NCBI RefSeq assembly: GCF_050436995.1
Contig: NC_134763.1
Location: 8,055,001-8,119,000, forward strand
DNA: 64,000 nucleotides
Origin: Anticarsia gemmatalis
Taxonomy: Eukaryota; Arthropoda; Insecta; Lepidoptera; Erebidae
Direction of reading: 5' to 3'
In this document: positions 10,336 through 22,230 of the stretch, piece by piece
Layout of the letters: every line of letters starts with the position of its first letter
Position numbering within the stretch: the stretch's first letter is position 1
Notes under the pieces: model-generated
Told to the model about the DNA's origin: nothing
What the model saw: only the letters and a program-made list of their open reading frames with translations
Databases searched by the model: none
Position numbers and translations under genes: made by a program

Positions 10336-10573
10336 CGCCAAATAGTTAGCAGACTTTATCATGTTTAAGATATTATTATTTAATTGTAAGAATTTATATC
10401 AACACTACCAAAAAACGATTTAACAGAGCTTTAGGAAATATGCTTTTCTGTTATTTTAAGAGATATTATTTCTACAGTTTCACAAAATCATATTGATTAA
10501 AAAAATTACACTTAAAATGCATTTTTTCTTTATTTCTTAACTTTTTCTCTTACTTAATTTGTATTTAATGATT

Positions 10574-10708
10574 TCAGATGAATCTGCCGTAATTTGGAAG
10601 ACGGTCTTCGTTTGCAAACATCAGGTCTAAGTCTTCAGGAAACCAGTAAGCATTCTTTGCTTGCTTCGCCAACGCAGCGCTTCGCTTTCGCTTTAAACCT
10701 ACACTCAT
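10574..10708 (-). CDS. Short minus-strand ORF, 44 codons
   Basis: Reads M-S-V-G and then a basic stretch (LKRKRSAALAKQAKN) followed by an acidic and aromatic one (YWFPEDLDLMFANEDRLP) and ends NYGRFI-stop. The charge segregation is more protein-like than most frames of the window, but 44 open codons are common by chance. It overlaps a splice-bounded segment on the plus strand (10578-10645), so at most one reading is likely real. Not recognised. Confidence 0.2.
   Translation of the reverse strand: MSVGLKRKRSAALAKQAKNAYWFPEDLDLMFANEDRLPNYGRFI
10578..10645 (+). other. Candidate non-coding internal exon
   Basis: The acceptor is one of the best in the window: a long pyrimidine-rich tract from about 10526 ending 'TTTAATGATTTCAG' at 10577. 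The donor is ACCA|GTAAGC at 10646. All three frames contain stops across the 68 bases, so it would be a 5'UTR or non-coding RNA exon, or a terminal coding exon contributing four codons (MNLP) after 9488-9566. Confidence 0.3.
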
Positions 10709-12248
10709 ACGTATAATTATCTTAGTAACGTAATTAATAGCATAAGTAAAGTATACAGATACTTATTGCAAGGACAATTAGGTTTCTCTCTTTTCCAATA
10801 GAACATTTTTAAAATGTCGGACGGTTTAGGTGTCGACGAGAACAAAAAATCTGTTGTTTTTTATGAACATTTTCTAAGCGTAATTTTTCATTACACATTA
10901 TTTAGCTTTAGTTATAGACAAGTTTATTAAATCTATAAAATAATGAAATACATATGTTTTACTAGTAGTCCGTTGAAAATTGCCGAACCCAATAATGACG
11001 ATTGATAGTTTTTTTTTGTTTTTTCCATATCTTAAGCGTCATGGATATTTTATTATACTAAAAAACAAGTTTTAAATGAAAATATAGTCACAAATTGATT
11101 TTTCATGGTACAAAATTCCCACATTGACGATCATTAGATGACCCGTCGGCTTTCGAACCAAATCAACGCGCATTTTATCTTTTTACATACAATCAAATTC
11201 GAAAAACTGTATTAATATTTACCAAAAGCAAACTACTTGTAAGAAACCTTCAATTATAAATCATTTATACATAGAGTGATATTTTGACGATTGTTTTTCA
11301 AAGATTACGACATAATTTCACACTACATTATAATTTAATGCGATATGTTTAAACAAGTGTCTTTGAGTTCACTACTTGAAGTAAATATAAAACTGACGGC
11401 ACTTGGTCTTATGTTTGATCGCTACTGTAGATTACAATGATATTTTTCTTTCAAAATAATGTCAACAGTGTTGACATTTTTGAAACTTTTACTATTACGG
11501 TCAATAGTTTTAACGATTTGAGATCCAATTTATGTTTTATTTAACCATAGTAGTATCCCTTATCGAGTACATTTTGGTTAAACGGTTTGGAAAAGGTTGG
11601 TAAATGACTCAAAAAGAACATAAATATTATGTTCCATGAATAAATATTTTTTGTCAAATAATGTCCAAAATTTCGTTCATTATTATTTCTAAACCTAATT
11701 CTTAATTAAAACCTATAATGTTTACAAAGAACATTGCGTCCGCGTCGTAATATTTCTTATCATAATCATTATTCATGATATTGAAGAATGTTAAACTTTT
11801 TCAATGGCGTTAAAATAACTCATGAATCACATTTGGATTAAAATTGTCGCCTAGTATCGATTTTTTTAAGAAATAATATTGTCTTTATATTATATACTAC
11901 TATACTTTATATATATACTTTCAAAAACTAGTTACTTAGGATTACAATTGGATAGAATAATACAGAAAATATTTTTTATTTAATCAACACTTATTAATAA
12001 ACTCCGGCCCGGACTTACTACAGCTAGAAACATTTCCTAAAATCGAACACAATCGTTTTTATTTTCAACAAATTCATCTCCTTTGAGTTTTATCCGCTAA
12101 TACCTATTATTTCATCCACACTTAAAAATTCCCATCAAAAAAATATAAAACTCCATTTTGAAAAGCCGTTTTATATTACAGTTTTCATATAAATCGACTA
12201 AAAACTTGTATAAGCTATGCATTTAGCTTGAAATAAATATATTTTCAG
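10709..12248. other. AT-rich stretch, intron-like
   Basis: No genes, repeats or regulatory words are recognised. It would be intronic if the candidate plus-strand transcript at 8.2-13.8 kb exists. Confidence 0.35.
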
Positions 12249-12350
12249 TACATTGTTGGTTTCATTTCCCTGAATTTGGACGAAGTATAATTGCAATCAG
12301 CGGCTTCGCTTGACGCTTCTAATTATTTTAATAACAGCAGTCTACACGAG
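12249..12350 (+). other. Candidate internal exon with two possible acceptors
   Basis: The donor is a near-perfect GAG|GTAAGTTA at 12351. Two acceptors are possible: 'AATATATTTTCAG' ending at 12248, after which all frames have stops, and 'ATTGCAATCAG' ending at 12300, after which two frames are open to the donor. One of these reads ASLDASNYFNNSSLHE and ends on a codon boundary; the other is strongly hydrophobic (LTLLIILITAV). Coding status is undecided. Confidence 0.28.
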
Positions 12351-13300
12351 GTAAGTTATATTAAAAATTGTGTAGAAAACTAATTTATTTATCTTACAGA
12401 AAGAGGCTTTTGTATTACCTATGAATAAGTGTTAGATATCTCATTGTTTAATAGTTAAAGTTACAGTCAATATATATATTTAATCGATCGGTCATTTCGT
12501 TCTCATAAACCTAGCAATAATTAATCAATCTTCATTAAAATTAATATAAGAAGACCATGAATATAATTTTAAAGATAATAAGAATTACTTGACAAAATAG
12601 GCCTATTACTTACTCGCGTCATTTTATTGTTAGTTGCTGATAGTTTGAATTTTTAAACGTGGTGAATCTAGTGTAGCTCCTTTTAAAAAGATATGCTTTT
12701 TAGTAGAGGCTGCTCTACAAAGAAAAAAATAACGAACATACGAAAAAACGAGACGTTAACATAATAATTATTTTAGGATAGTTTCTAATTAATACTAGCC
12801 AGGACTATATCCGGTATTACATATTTAATAATATGCAAAAAAATATCAGCTTGCAACGCACCATAAGTTTTTTACAATATACATAATATTTTCACTAATA
12901 CAAAGTATCCTTTAGAGACAAAAAAGTAATGCCTCCTTGAATAAGTACATACACGTATGCTAACATTTTTATTTAAAAAAAGTAAAATAGTTCGTATTTT
13001 AATGATTTTAAAAGTTTCGTCAATGATTTCTTTTTAAAACTCTTGACAGACATACAAATATCTCCTTACAAAATCATATGACATGTATTAATAAGTAATT
13101 AGTTCAAATTTTAGTAAAATATAGTTCTCCGTGTCGCAGCATCGGCGTTGAAATTATTTCTAGAACTAATATCAAAAGTAAGCTGCAAAATATACTTCTA
13201 TTTAAGTAGACGAAGTCCTTATTTCCTTTAAAAAAACTCAACATCCGAACGTTTCAACATCCGAACCGCCGCAATCAATATTTTACCCGTTTTTTTTCAG

Positions 13301-13377
13301 TCAGTTACGTTAATTGACAAAAGTCTCCAACATATCTTCAATCAAACCCTTCTATCAATACCAATACTGTATCTAAA
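13301..13377 (+). CDS. Candidate internal exon after strong acceptor
   Basis: The acceptor tract 'TTTTACCCGTTTTTTTTCAG' is excellent. Only the first frame is open (25 codons, beginning SVTLIDKSLQHIFNQ) up to a weak donor AAA|GTAAAC at 13378; without splicing it stops one codon later. It would join in phase with one frame of 12301-12350 and with one frame after the acceptor at 13661. Function unknown. Confidence 0.25.
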
Positions 13378-13389
13378 GTAAACCCAAGC

Positions 13390-14160
13390 TCCGAGCCGCC
13401 CTTCAACTCGCAACCATTCAACAAAAGCGCCACCGAGTACATTTTTTCATAACTAAATGTGTTGGCGGAAAAAATCGCGCCGGTAACGGCATCTCTTAGC
13501 GGACGGGGGAATTTTTCCGACTTCGGTCATAACACCCGGCCACGTGCATTTGTTTTGGTCCGGTTTTTTTTCCTCGAAAAAAAAGCATACATAAAGCTCA
13601 CCTCGGCCGCCTCGTAGGTGCGCAAAGCAAAATGGTCGTCATTTTTTTCTTCTCTTTTCAGCCATCTGTCCGTCCTTTTCGGTCAAAAATGCGATCGTTA
13701 TTTCTGTTCCGGTGCGGGTGTGTGCGTCTAGCGGCCGACGCGCAAGATATACGCCACGCCGCCATCGCGCGAATGTCAACCGTATTGGCATCAAATACGG
13801 ATGATTTTCATTTACAATATTTCTCGTCTTACGTCTAATGTTTGACGGAGAAAAAATAGAAATATAGGAGGCACGGCGTGTACGATAAAGAGAGCCGGAG
13901 TCGTTAACGATTCTGCGCCGGGAAGTTGCGCAGATTGCGTTTTTGGTGCTTTTTTTGGGGGCAGCGCCTCACACCACGGGGAGTTTTTTATGGCTGTCTT
14001 TTTCTAGCACGCAGTCTCGCTCCTTGCGTGTCAGAGTGTGGGTGTGCGTGTGTGCGGGGGGCAAGCACCTAGCGCTAGATTTTTGCGTGCAAAGTTCCTA
14101 GATAGGGTATCGGCGGGTAGGTGCACATAGGCGCGGTATATAATGAGATGTCACGACTAT
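13390..14160. promoter_or_regulatory. CpG-rich block with TATA-like box
   Basis: CpG is frequent from about 13390 to 14240 (for example 'CGCGCCGGTAACGGC', 'GCGGCCGACGCGC', 'GTACGATAAAGAGAG'), unlike the surrounding AT-rich DNA. A TATATAA box sits at 14137-14143 in 'GCGCGGTATATAATGAG'. G/T-rich 'GTGTGGGTGTGCGTGTGTGC' lies near 14036. Such islands in insect genomes often mark promoters or coding exons; which of these it is here cannot be decided from sequence. Confidence 0.4.
13662..13838 (+). CDS. Candidate CpG-rich coding exon, 58 codons
   Basis: The acceptor 'TTTTTTTCTTCTCTTTTCAG' ends at 13661 and the first frame then stays open for 58 codons to TAA at 13836-13838, with segments such as MRSLFLFRCGCVRLAADAQD and ending HLQYFSSYV. 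It is the most GC-rich long open frame in the window and starts immediately after the best pyrimidine tract, which makes it a fair terminal-exon candidate. Against this, CpG-rich DNA lacks stop codons simply through composition. An ATG-initiated reading from 13632 is also possible but would lie across the pyrimidine tract. Not recognised. Confidence 0.3.
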   Translation, partial: PSVRPFRSKMRSLFLFRCGCVRLAADAQDIRHAAIARMSTVLASNTDDFHLQYFSSYV

Positions 14161-14744
14161 GTACATGGTAAATAGAGTTGTGGAACAAAGCGTATGTACG
14201 TTGACGCTGATTAATCGCGGTCTTTCATAATTCCGCGCCAACCTACTGACTGTTAATTGCCTATTCAGTTGAAATATTCAAAAGTGCGCGTAGTTTTTGA
14301 AACAAAGGCTAATCCGCCATAGTTTTTACACGTAATGATATTATCGATCCATTTTTTTGTAGCAGACAACTTTAGTAGTATTTGTTGCGTTATTTTTGAA
14401 GCGAAGTTTATAAGAGAAGTAAACATGTTGATCGTTAAGCCAAATCAGAGTGCTTGAGGCGATACAACTTTGAATGGCTCATGTTTTTCACAAAAGCTAG
14501 ATGTTTGTGTTTGAAAATTTAGATTTTTAGGTTTCATTAATTGTCGTGATTTTGTTATTTCGGATATCTCATTAAACTAAATATTTATTTGATTGATTTA
14601 TATTAGATGGTTATTATTTTAATCATAGTAAAATTTGGAATACGAATATTTATCTAATCAGAGTTTATTGACAAAGGGTTACGGGTTCGAATAAATGAGT
14701 AAATGTTTGAGGGGACATTGAACTTTTTTGACTGCGTCCGTGTT

Positions 14745-14800
14745 TCGATCGCTATAGCAGACGGCCGCTTTTCTCCGGATCGCGGGTTCGATTCCCGGTC
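14745..14800 (+). repeat. tRNA-like SINE head remnant
   Basis: 'GGATCGCGGGTTCGATTCCC' holds a perfect B box (GGTTCGATTCC). About 30 bases upstream 'CGCTATAGCAGACGGCCGC' resembles a decayed A box plus D-arm. The T-arm pairs only four bases and no acceptor stem forms, so this is a tRNA-derived SINE head, not a tRNA gene. Confidence 0.45.
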
Positions 14801-17300
14801 CATGTATATTTTTATGCATTACGGTTACACATTTTTTTGACTGTGTTTAGTGATAATTTAAAGGACAATGATTTCAAAGGCTATAGAATATACTACTCAA
14901 TATTGACTCATGCTAATACCAGCTTTTATTATTTTTTAAGTTCATTTATTATTTTTAGTACTTTACTTATTATAATGTTATTGGGTAGTTAATACGTCGA
15001 AAAAAGGGGAGTAGGTTGCAAACGCAATGGACAAAAGATTTTTCATAGCTGTCTTTCTTTACGGTAATATTTCAAATGATTGAACACACTGAGAATAAAG
15101 TTAACAGACTTAAAAATGCTATCGGAAAAAAAATTTAACGTGGTCCCATTATTTGTTGATAAAATAAGAATCCCTAATCATGTGACAACTTACATATTTC
15201 GCAACGGAATAAAAAAAATAGGATTCATTTGAGAAGACAAAGTTAAAAACATATAAAACACAACCATACACATATGTCACCTAGTTGCCAATACATCGCA
15301 CAACCGAAACCACGACATCTGAAGACTAGTGTATACCTTTTCTCCATTAATCCCCAAATTAATATCAAGATAGATTAAAAATGTTTGGTTTAAGAAAACG
15401 GACGTACTTTATCGAAAAGTTCAGAAATAAAAATCTGTATAAACTACTAATATAACTACAAACTTTTTGTAAGCAAATAAAAAAATATTATTTCATCATT
15501 GACACCTTGGCTCCATCCAGGAAAACAGAAAGTTCTTAAAACTTAACAATCAGTTTTTCCGTATTTTTTATCACCATAAACAATTTTTGCTTTACAATAG
15601 TAACCTGTTTAGTCGCAGGTCATCAACTGGTATAAAATTACAATGATAGATTTCTTCTTGAAATCGTAACTTAAAGACTCTTTTTTTCATAATAATCTCA
15701 GAATGCAAGTAAAAGTTAAATAATCTAATTCCTTTTAGAAAGTAATACTAATCTGTGTGTAACATATTGACATTTGAGCTCAAATCGTATTGGATTTAGA
15801 CAGGGCTATCGAAGTGAAAACGATTGTAATCCTTTGTGACCGTTTTATGGACCAGCGGTGATTTGATGGACCAATTCATTCAATCTTCTATATTATTTGA
15901 GTTTAACAATATACATTTTGAAGTTAACGTATCAAAAGTACTTAATAACCTTGTTTTTTAATTTGCGAAAACATGGCAGTATGGTAAATTATATAATGGA
16001 AAAAATAGACGCTGCAACTACAACAATAAGAAGCAACGTGGGATGCTATTACTTGACGCCTTACCAACCCGGTCTTCTTCAAAAAGACTCCTACGCAACA
16101 ATTAGTTTTTTTTACAGTTTGATTTCATACATTTGATATTAGGTAAAGTATCACTTTTATATTTAATTTTATAATTATCATAAATTAGTTCTGTCACAAT
16201 ACGCTAGGGGCGCTAAAAAAATATCCATACAAATAACTAATAGGTAAGGCGATATTGGTATAAAATAGTCTCTCTATCCTTTACACTACCTTTTATAAAA
16301 AAATGATGGCTTAAAACCAAACTTACATCAAGCATAAACAGGAAGTATTAAACCACAAGTTTTAACCACAAAGTCTGTGTACTCTATCGTTAAAGACACG
16401 CTTACCTTACTTTTCTATAGAAAACTAAACAGCGCCTCTAGCGGTAATCGACGGAACTAATCTACACAAAATGACAAACTAACGAGTATTCTGACGTTTA
16501 GACGACAGAAACTTGATGGTACAAATATTCAAATAATTATCTACGGAATATTGAACTGTTAAATTGTTATTTTAGTTACATATGACTTATTTATAATTTG
16601 AAATTGAATATGTTTAGTTTCGTAGAATTGAACCTCGAAATGTCCGAACCGTTTATGGACACATTACGGCCACAGTTCACAGTAAAGTTATGCCCTTAAA
16701 CTAATTGGAACTAAACTAAATGATTACTATTAGTTTTAGTTCAATTAATTTTGTTATAATTAACTCTAGCATTATCGTACTTATTAGATACCTACTTGCT
16801 TGTTTAAGAGATTAATTGTTTTCTTTATAGTCGAACATTTGACCGTTTTTTTATAAATAAATACTTAAATACGACTTATTAATCCTGAAATTATATAAAA
16901 ATGGCGACGATAGGGGAACTGAAGGATGTCTATCGGTCTGAGCAAGCTTAAACTGACGGACAGAAACCAAGCCTAGAAAAAAAATGGATATCCGAGTGAA
17001 TTCTCGTTTTATATTAGTTACCAATCACTTTAAAAATCCAACATCAAAGTTTTGAAGGTTAGAAAAAAATATCTATCAAGCCTCTAAACTTTTCGCAGGG
17101 ACAATCATAGGTGACGATACTTTAGCGCCATCTATATTTTTTTAGAAGTACTAAAGTTTATTTTTGTGACACTCAAAAAATTAACATTTTCCATCATTTA
17201 AATTAAAAGTCTTGAAAATTAATAGTAATATTTTTTGAAACAGTGAAATAGTTTCAAAACCTATTTTAGAAAGCCATGACTCTTTCATATATTTTTTGTT
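14801..17300. other. AT-rich stretch, no supported gene
   Basis: Low-GC DNA in which I see no splice-bounded open segment. It holds three copies of the GCGCC(A/T)CTAG-type word (16202-16215, 16431-16444, 17124-17133). The open frame at 15897-16136 is ordinary for this composition. Confidence 0.4.
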
Positions 17301-17474
17301 AGCGCCACCTAGTGGCGAGTAGCAAACATTCTTTCCGTAGCGCGGCAGATGTCAACAATGATAACGCTTTGCAGCGAGCAGTAGGGTGAATATGTTTTGT
17401 GTGTTGGGATTTGAAACTACTTGAGAACGAAAACGGATTTTTAGACTATTTATTTAATTTATAAAATTGGCGTT

Positions 17475-17486
17475 ATGGGTACTGAT
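17475..17486 (+). CDS. Weak candidate first coding exon (4 codons)
   Basis: An ATG in 'TTGGCGTTATGGGTACTGAT' is followed after four codons (M-G-T-D) by a near-consensus donor GTAAGTAT at 17487. Upstream lies a GC-richer block (17290-17400) with 'AGCGCCACCTAGTGGCGAG' and 'CGCGGCAGATGTCAAC' that could be a promoter. No downstream partner exon was identified. Confidence 0.18.
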
Positions 17487-17492
17487 GTAAGT

Positions 17493-18787
17493 ATCGTGTT
17501 TGCGTCGTATTATCAAATGAGTTTTAAATATGCATTTTTGAGTGCTAAGGTTTATTTTTATATATTTTTAGTATTATTTTGTAAAAAATAATCATTACGC
17601 ATTTATTCCACAACAACAAACAACACCACATGCTTCGTTCTGAAATACTACCTACTTTCGCATCATCACATGTCAATGTTCATACACATTTTCTCATATG
17701 ACCACCGCTTACGTTTACTACATGCCTCACCTTTTTAAAATACATCACTCATATGATAAAAATTTACAAGGAAGAATATGCTAAGGGTATTGCTTGGCTT
17801 TGCAATTTTGAGATTAATTTAAATTCAATGGCACGTGTTATCATAATGATCTACAGAACAGGGGTCACCCTTTTGACGTCAGTAACACTACAGCAGAAGT
17901 CAGGGGCTCGAAACTCAAACGAAATAAATATTCATAAGATTAACAAAGATTTTGTAAAGTAATGTTAGTTTAATAAGTAAAATTGTATTTAGACTTTGTA
18001 CCAAATGGTGTTAGTCTGTACCTATTCGAGAGCAAGGGATGACATACATTTAATATATATATATTTTCAATGGATTACTTAAAACGTTCAACAATCGGAA
18101 ACCGAATTTCTATTGAGATATTTTCTATCAATATATTACTGGATCCTAGCGTATTAATGCGCAAGAACATTAATTTCATTCATGCAAATTTAAATGTCAA
18201 ACTTACTACTCGAAATTACCCAGAGTTGCAATACCTATTACAAATTCGTGTTGCAAAACTGTAGTAGTTAATCCATGCAAACCCATTCACATACAATCAA
18301 ACTTTCTTCAAAGGTAATTTAGAAAAAAAACTAGCTTAAAAAACCCTGTAATTTATTTTCCGTGTTCACAGCATGTATTTGATACATTAACCCTTAAAAT
18401 TTAAGTTTAGAAAGCTACTAGACAAGAAACCTAGATGTATTCCCCTTAAATCCATGCAAAAACCATCGAAATACATCCAGCGAAATAGCCGCAAAAAGTT
18501 AAGAAACACACTGACACATTTTTCAGCTAATTAGTACAAATATTCTTGTTAATTAATAAGCAATATCTGCATAAATAACTCCGCCATTCTTGAACGTTAT
18601 TTCCTTGGGCTACATACCGCTATAAGGGAGGACCACCCCCGCATTCCAACAAGTTTATTCTGTATTACTTTCTTCTGAAGAATTCAATAAATTATTTTAT
18701 ATTAATATCATAAGGCAAGAGCGCCTTTAACTGTTTCGTTACAGCGCTGTGAGGGGAAACTTTCTGAGCTGTTTTTATAAATTTAAT
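17493..18787. other. AT-rich stretch, nothing recognised
   Basis: The open frames at 17753-17962 and 18070-18264 have chance lengths and AT-driven composition. A fair acceptor tract ends near 18371, but only ten codons follow before a stop. Confidence 0.4.
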
Positions 18788-18862
18788 AAATTTAACCCAT
18801 TAATGTCCCATTGCTGGGCAAGGGTCTCCTCCCGTAATGAGGGAGGGGTTAGGCCTTGAGTC
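18788..18862 (+). repeat. Lepidopteran repeat fragment (AACCCATTAATGTCCC family)
   Basis: 'TTTAACCCATTAATGTCCCA' followed by 'TTGCTGGGCAAGGGTCTCCT' and 'CCCGTAATGAGGGAGGGGTT' and 'AGGCCTTGAGTCC'. I recall this word order as a frequent moth and butterfly repeat, probably a LINE-related 3' part. A minus-strand copy sharing the first 22 bases lies at 55684-55762. Confidence 0.65.
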
Positions 18863-20182
18863 CTGTTTTTATCAATTAAAAAATAAAACATCCTGCTTTC
18901 AAGTAATACTGAACTAAGCGGTTCTTAAATGAAATGAGGAGTTTTAGGACTCTATCTATCTATTCAACCCGTTTCTACCCACTGTTGAGTAAAAAGAGTA
19001 TAGTATTTGAGATTACGGTTACTTATTTGTAGCACGTAATTTTGATCCGGTTACATCGACTCCTTTAAGACCCGTTTAGCAATTAAGCATTATGTGTCCA
19101 AACCGATGGCCTAAAAACTTGAATGCTTAACTTTTGAAAATTTCATGAAAGCCATATTTTCCGAGTACTAATTAGCAAGGTACGTATTCTCTCCATTATG
19201 TTAATACATTCTTACGCCATAGTTTATGTAGATAAGGCATTAAAAAGTTTAAATATTTAAAACATAATAGACCGGGCCAAAAGAAACATTTACATAAAAT
19301 ATACATGCACCTATCAACACATTGTATCAGCAGCGTATAATCAAATCAAAACACCACCCCGTATTCCACCCTTACAAAAACTAACCCCCCCTAAATATCG
19401 CAAGCCGGATATAATTACAACGTCATTAAAATACATGATTAAAAACATGAATCTATTTGTACAGAACAAAATTCGTTCGTGCAAATTATAAATTATTTAT
19501 TTACCGCTAAACCCCAGTTTTATCATTTTATATAACGCATCACAAACCAATCACGAAATATATTTACGAATAAATTAAATATCCACACTCATTATTTATA
19601 AAACCCCCTTTTGAATAGTCACCCTATTACTAGTCATAGACGAAAGTATCTATTATCTATGACATTTTAAAATCAACTCTATGGTTTAAATATAAGGTTT
19701 GTTTTCGTACATTTGTGGTCTTGTATTTAAATTGCGCTGGGGTTTTATATAATCCGTCTATGTTATGTACTTTGTGGGTACATATATGTTATATAATTCG
19801 TTTTGAATAGTTCGTGTTTTAAATAAGAATGAAATAAATTTACGTTCATGACGGTTTTATTTATCTGTTTGAATCGAAATCATTTATTTTTCAAAGGACT
19901 GGTTGTGCACTTAGAATGGAATTTGTGTAAAGAGGCAATACCTACTATTATAACAAAGCGATATACCTATAAGCGATGTCGACACAGTCTAACAACGGCT
20001 TACTCAAATATTTGATCCGCATATAAATGTTCTCCACAACAAACGGAATCATGAGAAACATAGAGACGTCTAAGAAACACTATTGCTCCCATCTCTTAGA
20101 ACCTCTCATCGCAATTACTTGGTTTCTGTATTTAACGATTTCAAACTCTCGGAACTTATACACGTAATATTATAATGAAACG

Positions 20183-20286
20183 GAGCTTAAACGCGATTGA
20201 AAATTAAAGCTTAGGGTGCCGCAACGTCGGGTAAATAAGTAAGGTACCTATCCTAACTTTAAATTTTCAATCGCGTTTAAGAGCTC
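20183..20286. repeat. Long inverted repeat, about 32-bp arms
   Basis: The left arm at 20183-20214 (GAGCTTAAACGCGATTGAAA...) pairs with 20253-20286 over about 30 positions, including 20 contiguous ones, with only small indels. The loop is 38 bases. It could be a foldback/MITE relic or a hairpin RNA precursor; the sequence alone does not decide. No target-site duplication is evident. Confidence 0.75.
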
Positions 20287-20289
20287 TTG

Positions 20290-21880
20290 CATTAGGTATT
20301 ATATTATGGACTATATAATAATAAGACATATTGATATACCAAAGTATGTGGTCACGGTTTATAAAAACAATGGAACTTTAAGCGTACGCTAACCACAGAG
20401 AAGCATTATATTTTTCTTTAACGTTTTAAAACGCGACCTCAGTATGCGGTAAGACCACATACAGACAAGGTTTCGTTAACACAGCCAAGTGCATATAAGT
20501 TATACGTGTAATTTAAGAATACAAATATGCTTTCATGCACTAATTTTGGTTAGCCAACCTAATAAACAAATACTCGTCATTAAAAACACGAAAGGTAATT
20601 AATAATATAAAAACTACTATGATTATTATTCATCATTTGTCAATTGTCCGTTTGTGATCAATCTTGCTCTTCTTAATCAGTCAATCTATTTATTTTTTTT
20701 ATATACAGATATACAATTCTAGATTTTGAAAAAGCTATCGCCTCGACTTACCTTATTATCATCTTTATTTTTTCGTTCATTTTACGGTAAACTGTAAGCT
20801 TGCTTCAATAAATATTTTGTTCATATATTCCTTACAAATCAACTGGTTTTAAAATCTTTAGTAATTGCTGCACTTAATCAAGAGTTTTAAAACATATTGT
20901 TATAAAAATAGTCATATTATAATGTTTTAAACATAACACAGTATTTTTCCCACGGGGCGTATAATATGTTATCATAAATATGTTTTTGCTAATGTTTCAT
21001 GTTATTTGTTGTTATAAAACTTGTACAGTTTATCATATCTATTTGAAAATAAATATGTTTTGATATTTCAAAAAGTTGTGTTTATTTATACTGTCATTAC
21101 CCGTTAGTAAACCTTTTAAATAAAAATATTTAGTTTTACATTTTATTCAAATGTCAAACATTATTTTATTTGACATAATTTTAGTTTATTCTAAAAGAAA
21201 TGTTTTGACATAAACTTGTACTACTTTTCTATAAATAAAAAATATTGTTAATACGGTTACTAGTTCTTATACAACCTATAAACCAATATTTTCCTAAATA
21301 AGTAGGCTTCTTTTAATGAAGAACTTAGATAAAACTTTTTTTTGAGCGAGATTTTAGCTCCGCAATTATGTTTATGTTTACAATTCCTATGTCACGATGC
21401 CGATCAGAAAATAAAAAATAGGCTTTGAATATGATGTAAAAGGCTTATGGTTTAAATACATCCAACATTAATTTGACCTCTATCTAATAACTATCGAAAA
21501 CCGGCGAGATTGAGAATAGTATTATTAGCTCTCGAAATTTGAGACTATTAAAATCAATATCAAATCAAGTACTTACACTTATAACTGTCAAAATGCAGTA
21601 CCTAGGTGAATTTACCGCTTGCGAATTTACAGTTCGCAAGGTAGCGCCAATGAGAAGAACTGGCCAGAATTTATTGACTACTCTTTTTAATCGGCGAAAG
21701 AAGTCAGTTTTCATGAAATTTGGACATTCGTCTCTCAGAATTTTGGCTAAAATATCATCTTATAGCTCATAAAAAGTATATTTTACCATCATAATAACTA
21801 AGCCGTTTTCGTACTTACATACACCATACATCAAGGAGTCCCGACAACTTTATAATCCACCCCATTTAACACAAGCCCCA
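20290..21880. other. AT-rich stretch, no supported gene
   Basis: Very AT-rich DNA. A short perfect inverted repeat, CTTGCGAA/TTCGCAAG, lies at about 21618-21641 within a 77-codon open frame of chance length. Nothing else is recognised. Confidence 0.4.
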
Positions 21881-22230
21881 TAATAAAGCACCCAGCACGG
21901 CCAGAGCGCGCCATTTTTCTCTACAGAACCCTACATATATTAATAATATATCGCACTGTAAGAAATCGCAAACGCGAGGGTGGGCCGGCTAAATGCTCCT
22001 CGATCCCTACGGGGACGACCGAAAAAATAAAACCAAACATTCATACGAATAAATACCCTATGTCTATGACATAAAGTTCATATTAACTCGAGACAAGAAC
22101 AGTACTTAATCACCTCTCTCCCTGCATAATATGTATGTAGAATGGTCGCGCGCACTTAGGCCTTTTTTTCGCAAAAAACTGACGCCTCGCGAATACAAGA
22201 TGGCGGCCATCCGTATTTTGTTTTCGTAAT
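21881..22230. promoter_or_regulatory. GC-richer block with YY1/PHO-like motif
   Basis: CAAGATGGCGGCC (22196-22208) matches the known YY1/PHO promoter motif. 'GGTCGCGCGCAC', 'CGAGGGTGGGCCGG' and 'GACGCCTCGCG' around it give a CpG-rich stretch. An ATG inside the motif opens only nine codons. It may be a promoter or an enhancer-like element. Confidence 0.3.

Noticed and set aside
14745..14800. A tRNA gene
   Set aside because: There is a perfect B box, but the T stem pairs only four bases, the A box is degenerate and no acceptor stem forms. A SINE head remnant explains it better.
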